From the NCBI GenBank assembly GCA_021323815.1, contig JAJPKG010000485.1, positions 1-9,100 of the forward strand: a stretch of DNA of 9,100 nucleotides, written 5' to 3'. This document shows, piece by piece, positions 5,503-9,100 of this stretch. The notes under the pieces were generated by a model. That model was not told where the DNA came from and searched no databases. It worked only from the letters and a program-made list of their open reading frames with translations. Position 1 is the stretch's first letter. The number at the start of each line of letters is the position of its first letter. The translations under genes and the position numbers were made by a program. This DNA is from Pseudomonadota bacterium (GTDB lineage Bacteria > Chloroflexota > Ktedonobacteria > Ktedonobacterales > JACDGC01).

Positions 5503-6453
5503 TCAATCCCCTTCGCTATACACGCGATCCTCTCCATCTATCATATAACAATTGCCCTGGGTGGCCTTCGATTGCGCTTTGATCAACGCCGCGCGCTTGC
5601 TCAATTCATCCAGCGTCACCTGGCTGCTGAGGCGATCAGATGGGATGACCGCGATGGAGACGGTGACCAGCGGAAACAACTGCTGCGGGCCGTCGCGCCC
5701 CACTGCCAGGAACGCGCCCCGTGCCAGATCCTCAGCGCGATAAAAGCGCTTGCTGCTCTCGGCAAAGTGATGGATGATGGCCGAGCAGAGGGGGTGAATC
5801 TTGTCAGGGGTGGTCAGCACCACGAAATCTTCGCCACCGATGTGGCCGATGAAATCGTGCGGGTTGCCACACTCGCTCTGCGCTGCCTGCACGGCGCGGG
5901 TGAGCATGCGGATCATCTCGTTGCCGCGCCAGAAGCCATAGCCGTCGTTGAGCGCCTTGAAATGATCCAGGTCGATATACACGAAGGCCCAGGGTTCGCC
6001 GGAACTGATGCGCTGCTCGATGGCGCGCTCGATCAGCACGCCGCTGGGCAGGCGGGTCAGCGGTGAGAGCAAGATCATCTGCGCGTGATGCACGACCGCG
6101 CGCACGCGCGCCAGCAATTCATCATTATTAAAGGGCTTGGTCAGATAATCATTGACGTGCAGGATGTTGAAGGCGTGCAGTTTATCGCTGAGCGCGTCGC
6201 GCCCGGTGAGGATGATGACCGGCACGTGCATGGTTTTGGCCTCGGCGCGCAACAGGCGCAGCAACTCAAAGCCATCCATGCCGGGCAGGGTGAGGTCCAG
6301 CAGCAATAGATCGGGCGGCGATTGCAAGGCGCAGGTCAGAGCATCCTCGCCGGAATGGGCCTCGACGACGGTATAGCCTTCCCCGGCAAGGAGAGCGGTA
6401 AGCATGGTCGCAATAGGCCGTTCATCTTCGACCACGAGGATCGTGGCGCTCAT
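5503..6453 (-). CDS. Response regulator, receiver domain plus divergent GGDEF domain
   Basis: The 316-residue protein has an N-terminal receiver domain (about 1-120) with acidic pocket D10-E11, phospho-acceptor Asp53 (LLLDLTLPGMDG), Thr83 and Lys106 (LTKPF), so phosphorylation by a histidine kinase is expected. A GGDEF-like domain follows (about 128-310). Its signature is GGEDF (206-210), so the catalytic Glu of GG[D/E]EF is Asp. The usual GHxxGD segment reads GFWRGN, replacing His and the guanine-contacting Asp by Phe and Asn. The inhibitory RxxD site has Asn197 in place of Arg (NPHD). Together these suggest weak or absent diguanylate cyclase activity, or a role as a nucleotide sensor or partner protein. 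The ATG at 6453 follows GGAGGG by about 8 bases and begins directly at the receiver strand. The upstream ATG at 6525 would read through a promoter palindrome. No partner kinase is present in the window. Confidence 0.92.
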   Translation of the reverse strand: MSATILVVEDERPIATMLTALLAGEGYTVVEAHSGEDALTCALQSPPDLLLLDLTLPGMDGFELLRLLRAEAKTMHVPVIILTGRDALSDKLHAFNILHVNDYLTKPFNNDELLARVRAVVHHAQMILLSPLTRLPSGVLIERAIEQRISSGEPWAFVYIDLDHFKALNDGYGFWRGNEMIRMLTRAVQAAQSECGNPHDFIGHIGGEDFVVLTTPDKIHPLCSAIIHHFAESSKRFYRAEDLARGAFLAVGRDGPQQLFPLVTVSIAVIPSDRLSSQVTLDELSKRAALIKAQSKATQGNCYMIDGEDRVYSEGD

Positions 6454-6514
6454 CGGATGGCCCTCCGCTCGGCATAATTCGCCCCACGCATCCCCCGCCG
6501 GCCTCTGTGCATCA

Positions 6515-6528
6515 CGTATGATCATACG
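6515..6528. promoter_or_regulatory. 14-bp perfect palindrome over the likely -10 of the response regulator gene
   Basis: CGTATGATCATACG is self-complementary over all 14 bases. It contains TATGAT on the minus strand (6526-6521, 5 of 6 -10 matches), 62 bases before the leader reaches the ATG. No strong -35 lies at the right distance. It looks like an operator, possibly for autoregulation. Confidence 0.5.
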
Positions 6529-6540
6529 CGATCAACGCCG

Positions 6541-6557
6541 CATAACGATTTGTTATG
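6541..6557. repeat. Short inverted repeat CATAAC-5-GTTATG
   Basis: Perfect 6-bp arms at 6541-6546 and 6552-6557 surround GATTT. It lies between the Nudix stop (6593) and the response regulator promoter. It is too AT-rich and lacks a T-run to be a strong terminator, so a second regulator site is equally likely. Confidence 0.4.
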
Positions 6558-6592
6558 GTCTATTTGGGTACTGAAACAAGTAAGAAATCTGG

Positions 6593-7042
6593 TCATAGCA
6601 AGGGCTTCCCAGCCTGATCATCCTCGGTTTTGGTGGTTTGGGCGGCGATGATAGCGTGTTCGTCCTGGCGCAGGGCGTCTTGCAGGCGCTGGCGATGCTT
6701 GGGCAGCAGGGGTTCCGGCAGCGCGTCGGGCGTGAACCAGCCGACTTCCGAGACTTCATCGCTGGGGCCGGGCGTGCCGCTGGCGGGATGGCAGAAAAAG
6801 GTCAGGACCACTTCGTGCTTTTGCGGCTTGGAATAGACTCCTACCAGATAGTCGATGTGAATCTCAAGGCCGACCTCTTCGCGGATCTCGCGTCGCAGGG
6901 CGTCATCCACCGTTTCCCCGGCTTCCATGCCCCCGCCGGGCAGGTTCCACCAGCCGATATCGCGGCGGCGCGCGAGCAAGATCTTGCCCTCGGATTCAAT
7001 GACGGCGAAGACGCCGATGCGAAAGATGTGTGTGCTAGCCAC
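6593..7042 (-). CDS. Nudix (MutT-like) hydrolase
   Basis: The 149-residue protein has a complete Nudix box Gx5Ex7REUxEExGU: Gly37, Glu43, Arg51-Glu52, Glu55-Glu56, Gly58. It hydrolyses a nucleoside diphosphate linked to another moiety, using Mg2+ bound by the box glutamates. The order is a beta-strand (FRIGVFAVIESEGKILLARR), WWNLPGGGMEAGE leading into the box, then a beta-rich half with VYSKPQKHEVVLTFFC and EVGWF. The length is normal for MutT-type housecleaning enzymes; the substrate is not predictable. No ATG fits. I chose the GTG at 7042, which has GGAAGG 7 bases upstream; GTG codons at 7060 and 7057 are alternatives that would add 6 and 5 residues. The gene starts 37 bases past the flippase stop, so it is probably the last gene of the esterase-flippase-Nudix operon. 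Confidence 0.88.
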   Translation of the reverse strand: MASTHIFRIGVFAVIESEGKILLARRRDIGWWNLPGGGMEAGETVDDALRREIREEVGLEIHIDYLVGVYSKPQKHEVVLTFFCHPASGTPGPSDEVSEVGWFTPDALPEPLLPKHRQRLQDALRQDEHAIIAAQTTKTEDDQAGKPLL

Positions 7043-7079
7043 GTGCTCCCCTTCCACCACAATTCTCTTGTACAGTATA

Positions 7080-8153
7080 TCACACACTTTCACCTTGTGC
7101 CTGTGGGCGAGGTGCAACGTGGATGAAATGCGCCAGAATGCCCGGTGTGCCCAGCACCACCTGCAACGCCAGCACGGCAAGCGAAAAGGCCAGCGCAGTT
7201 TCCGGCGCGATGCCGCGCTCTTTCAGAAAGTATACAATAATTCCCTCGCGCACGCCGACCCCCGCGACGGTAATCGGCAACAGCGCCGCGATGCCGGCCA
7301 GCGCCAGAATCCAGGCGATGTCAGGGTAGTCGAGGGTGATGCCCAGCCCGCGCGCAGCAAGCCAATAAGCCAGGAAGATCGTCCCATAGTAAGTCATCGC
7401 CAGGCCCACCGCCGCCATCAGGCTGCCGATGTGGCCGCGATAGCGTGTGAGGCCGCGCCAGAGGGGGGCGAGCCACTCACCTGGCTCTTCCCCCGGTGCC
7501 TCCCCATCTCTGCTGGGAAGGGGGGCGCGTCGCCATCGCTGCGGAATTGCCAGGCGACGGCTGACGCGAGCGACCGCCTCATCTACCTGTTGCGCGCGAA
7601 TGGGCAGCAGAAACAGCGCGTATACCAGCAATACGCCCGCCAGAATCACTCCCGCCGTGCCAAGCCACGCGTCCAGATGCGCCGGGGGATGCGCCGCCAG
7701 CAACAGCGTCATCACCCCCACGAGCAGCTGTGCCACCGAGAGCGAGAGTTGATCGATCAGCATTGAGGCCCACACTGCGCCTGCGCTTCCAGGCTGCTGG
7801 CGCGCCAGCAAGGCTGCCTTCACCAGATTGCCCGATTCCCCGCCCGGCAGCGCCAGATTCCAGGCGACGGCAATGTAGGTCAGGCGGACCACTTCGCCCA
7901 CTGGCACGCGAAGCCGCAACGCTCGCAGCAAGATATACCACTTGGCGGCGGTGATCAGCCCCACCAGCAGCATCACCGCCATTGCAGCGACAGCGAAACC
8001 AGGGGCGATATGCTGCAACGCCGCGCCAACGCGGGTGAGGTCCAGATGCAGCGCGATAAACGTGATCAGTGCGGCAGCGACGAGCGAGCGCCAGGCGATG
8101 CCAAGAGCTGTCTTGCGCCAGGCGGGCGCTTCGCCGGTGGTGGTCGCGCTCAT
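7080..8153 (-). CDS. UPF0104/LPG-synthase-type membrane protein (flippase-like)
   Basis: The 357-residue integral membrane protein belongs to the lysylphosphatidylglycerol synthase TM / UPF0104 family (PF03706; YbhN- and AglD-like). Hallmarks are NLALPGGESGNLVKA at 99-113 and LLPITVAGVGVREG at 291-304. About eight membrane segments are visible, including about 21-37, 51-75, 131-153, 164-184, 240-266, 278-296 and 319-345. Only the membrane part is present, without the cytosolic aminoacyl-transferase domain of MprF, so lipid or polyprenyl-phosphate-type translocation is more likely than lysyl transfer; substrate unknown. A Pro/Gly/Glu-rich stretch at 211-229 (LPSRDGEAPGEEPGEW) is foreign in style to the membrane protein and may derive from a repeat insertion. 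The ATG at 8153 is three bases past the esterase stop, with GGGGAG inside the end of that gene, so the two are translationally coupled. Confidence 0.9.
   Translation of the reverse strand: MSATTTGEAPAWRKTALGIAWRSLVAAALITFIALHLDLTRVGAALQHIAPGFAVAAMAVMLLVGLITAAKWYILLRALRLRVPVGEVVRLTYIAVAWNLALPGGESGNLVKAALLARQQPGSAGAVWASMLIDQLSLSVAQLLVGVMTLLLAAHPPAHLDAWLGTAGVILAGVLLVYALFLLPIRAQQVDEAVARVSRRLAIPQRWRRAPLPSRDGEAPGEEPGEWLAPLWRGLTRYRGHIGSLMAAVGLAMTYYGTIFLAYWLAARGLGITLDYPDIAWILALAGIAALLPITVAGVGVREGIIVYFLKERGIAPETALAFSLAVLALQVVLGTPGILAHFIHVAPRPQAQGESV
7463..7527 (-). repeat. Possible in-frame insertion of a repetitive hairpin element in the flippase gene
   Basis: An 8-bp direct repeat GGGGGGCG (7463-7470 and 7520-7527) is 57 bases apart, exactly 19 codons. 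Between them lies a C/G-asymmetric sequence whose minus-strand CCTTCCC/GGGGAGG arms can form a 7-bp stem with one G-U pair. At protein level Ala-Pro-Leu repeats at 210-212 and 229-231. It resembles the CCCTCTCCC-type interspersed repeats I recall from Chloroflexota and other genomes; this is from memory and not checked. The G-run could repeat by chance. Confidence 0.45.
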
Positions 8154-8156
8154 CTC

Positions 8157-9100
8157 TCAACTCCCCAGCGCGGCAGCGAGCAGTGCCAGCACGACAGGAT
8201 GCCGGTAGGACGTGCCCCCATGCGGATCGTCCGTTTCGACGTATTCAAAGGGGATGCCCAGGCCGTCCAGCTTGCGCGCCAGCCGCCGCGCGCCGAAATG
8301 CAACAGATATTCGTCGCGCCGCCCGCACTCGAAATAGAGCAATTTCAGCGAGCGCAACGCTTCCTGAATCTCCGCCCGTTCTACCATGTGCACCGGATCA
8401 AGCGCCAGCCAGCGCTCCCACACGGCGGGGATAAACTCCATCGTTTCGATGTCAATGGGAAACGCGATGGGCAAGGGGTGCAGGTGGGGATCAGGCGAAT
8501 AACATGCCGACATCGCCAGCACATTCAATGCCTGAAAATCCTCGCCGGTCTTGCGCTCGCGCGCCATCATCTCGTCCAGCCAGCGGTCCACGCCCCCCGC
8601 GCGCTCCACAGCGGCGCAAAACGCCGGAAAATCGCGGCCATAGCACAACTCGAAGGCCATATCCCCGCTGCGGCAGCCGACCGCCGACCAGATCTCTGGA
8701 TGGCGCATCGCCTGCACCAGCGCGCCATACCCCCCGCTGGAATGCCCTGTGATCCCGCGCGCCCCGTCGCCCCGCGTGCGATAGGTCGCGTCCACATAAC
8801 GCACCAGTTCCAGCAGGTAATCCTCATATCTGCCCGTCGCGCTGGAATTAAGATATTGGCTGCCGCCATAGCGGGTGAAGCAATCGGGAAAAACGGCGAT
8901 GACGGCGCGTTCCGGCGTGGCCGCCGCCAGTTCATCCAGATATTCAGGCAAGGTCTTCTGAAATGCCGACCAGTTCAGGAACGCGTGGCCGCTGCTCAAG
9001 AAAGCCGGCAGCGCGAAGATCACCGGAAAGCGTCGCTCTGGGTCGTCATCATAGTTCGGCGGCAGATAGACCAGCACCTCGCGTTCGGCGGGGTCGCCCA
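8157..9100 (-). CDS. Putative esterase of the Esterase D family (PF00756), 5'-truncated
   Basis: The frame is open to the right edge: the codons before the GTG at 9077 encode GDPAERE, which reads naturally into VLVYLPPNYDDD, a typical early strand of this family. The gene therefore begins outside the window, with 313 visible residues plus the stop at 8157-8159. The triad is visible: nucleophile Ser120 in GHSSGGYGA (codon 8741-8739), the acid probably Asp in CGRRDEYLLHFGARRL, and His in DDPHGGTSYRHP near the C-terminus. NSSATGRYEDYLLELVRYVDATY is the conserved strand-helix before the nucleophile. Family members hydrolyse S-formylglutathione, feruloyl esters, acyl trehaloses or siderophore esters; I cannot choose among these. 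It is the first visible gene of an apparent operon with the flippase and Nudix genes. Whether a signal peptide exists cannot be seen. Confidence 0.88.
   Translation of the reverse strand, partial: GDPAEREVLVYLPPNYDDDPERRFPVIFALPAFLSSGHAFLNWSAFQKTLPEYLDELAAATPERAVIAVFPDCFTRYGGSQYLNSSATGRYEDYLLELVRYVDATYRTRGDGARGITGHSSGGYGALVQAMRHPEIWSAVGCRSGDMAFELCYGRDFPAFCAAVERAGGVDRWLDEMMARERKTGEDFQALNVLAMSACYSPDPHLHPLPIAFPIDIETMEFIPAVWERWLALDPVHMVERAEIQEALRSLKLLYFECGRRDEYLLHFGARRLARKLDGLGIPFEYVETDDPHGGTSYRHPVVLALLAAALGS

Noticed and set aside
6541..6557. Rho-independent terminator for the esterase-flippase-Nudix operon
   Set aside because: The stem is only 6 bp, AT-rich and not followed by a T-run on the minus strand, so it is listed only as an inverted repeat.
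6927..7766. 279-codon + strand frame across the Nudix and flippase genes
   Set aside because: It is antisense to two genes with clear signature motifs, and its Arg/Gln/His-rich translation is typical of a shadow frame.
1..9100. Defence island, prophage, insertion sequence or tRNA-linked integration
   Set aside because: No transposase, integrase, restriction, toxin-antitoxin or phage genes, no terminal inverted repeats and no tRNA were recognised on either strand.

Overview
The window looks like ordinary chromosome from a GC-rich free-living bacterium. Protein style suggests Chloroflexota, possibly Ktedonobacteria-like: a KGG-repeat stress protein, a receiver plus divergent-GGDEF regulator, a UPF0104-type flippase and a duplicated-core MMPL exporter. 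This assignment rests on gene repertoire and is tentative; there is no rRNA or other marker gene. I see no tRNA, rRNA, CRISPR array, transposase or phage gene.

Layout from left to right. A 5'-truncated alpha/beta hydrolase on the + strand ends at 809. It converges on an MMPL-family membrane exporter (minus strand, 861-3197), and a perfect 11-bp inverted repeat lies between the two genes. All remaining genes are on the minus strand, so they are transcribed right to left. In transcription order from the right edge they are: a 5'-truncated Esterase D-type hydrolase (8157-9100), a UPF0104/LPG-synthase-type flippase (7080-8153), a Nudix hydrolase (6593-7042), a receiver-GGDEF response regulator (5503-6453), an unrecognised 136-residue protein (4932-5342), an SDR oxidoreductase (3935-4681), a small KGG-repeat stress protein (3471-3767) and the MMPL exporter.

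The esterase, flippase and Nudix genes are separated by only 3 and 37 bases and look like one operon. The other genes appear to be separate units with their own control regions. The SDR gene has a good sigma70-like promoter flanked by two copies of a CATGC-type operator. The response regulator gene has a 14-bp perfect palindrome over its likely -10 element. The KGG gene has a short leader with a strong ribosome binding site and a textbook Rho-independent terminator, which separates it from the MMPL gene.

Taken together the genes point to envelope and stress housekeeping (export, membrane lipid-type flippase, hydrolases, oxidoreductase, stress hydrophilin, signalling). I did not find a clear defence system, biosynthetic cluster or mobile element. 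The most noteworthy points are the paired operator around the SDR promoter, an apparently in-frame insertion of a repetitive element in the flippase gene, the non-canonical GGDEF active site, and the A-B-B-A repeat architecture of the KGG protein.
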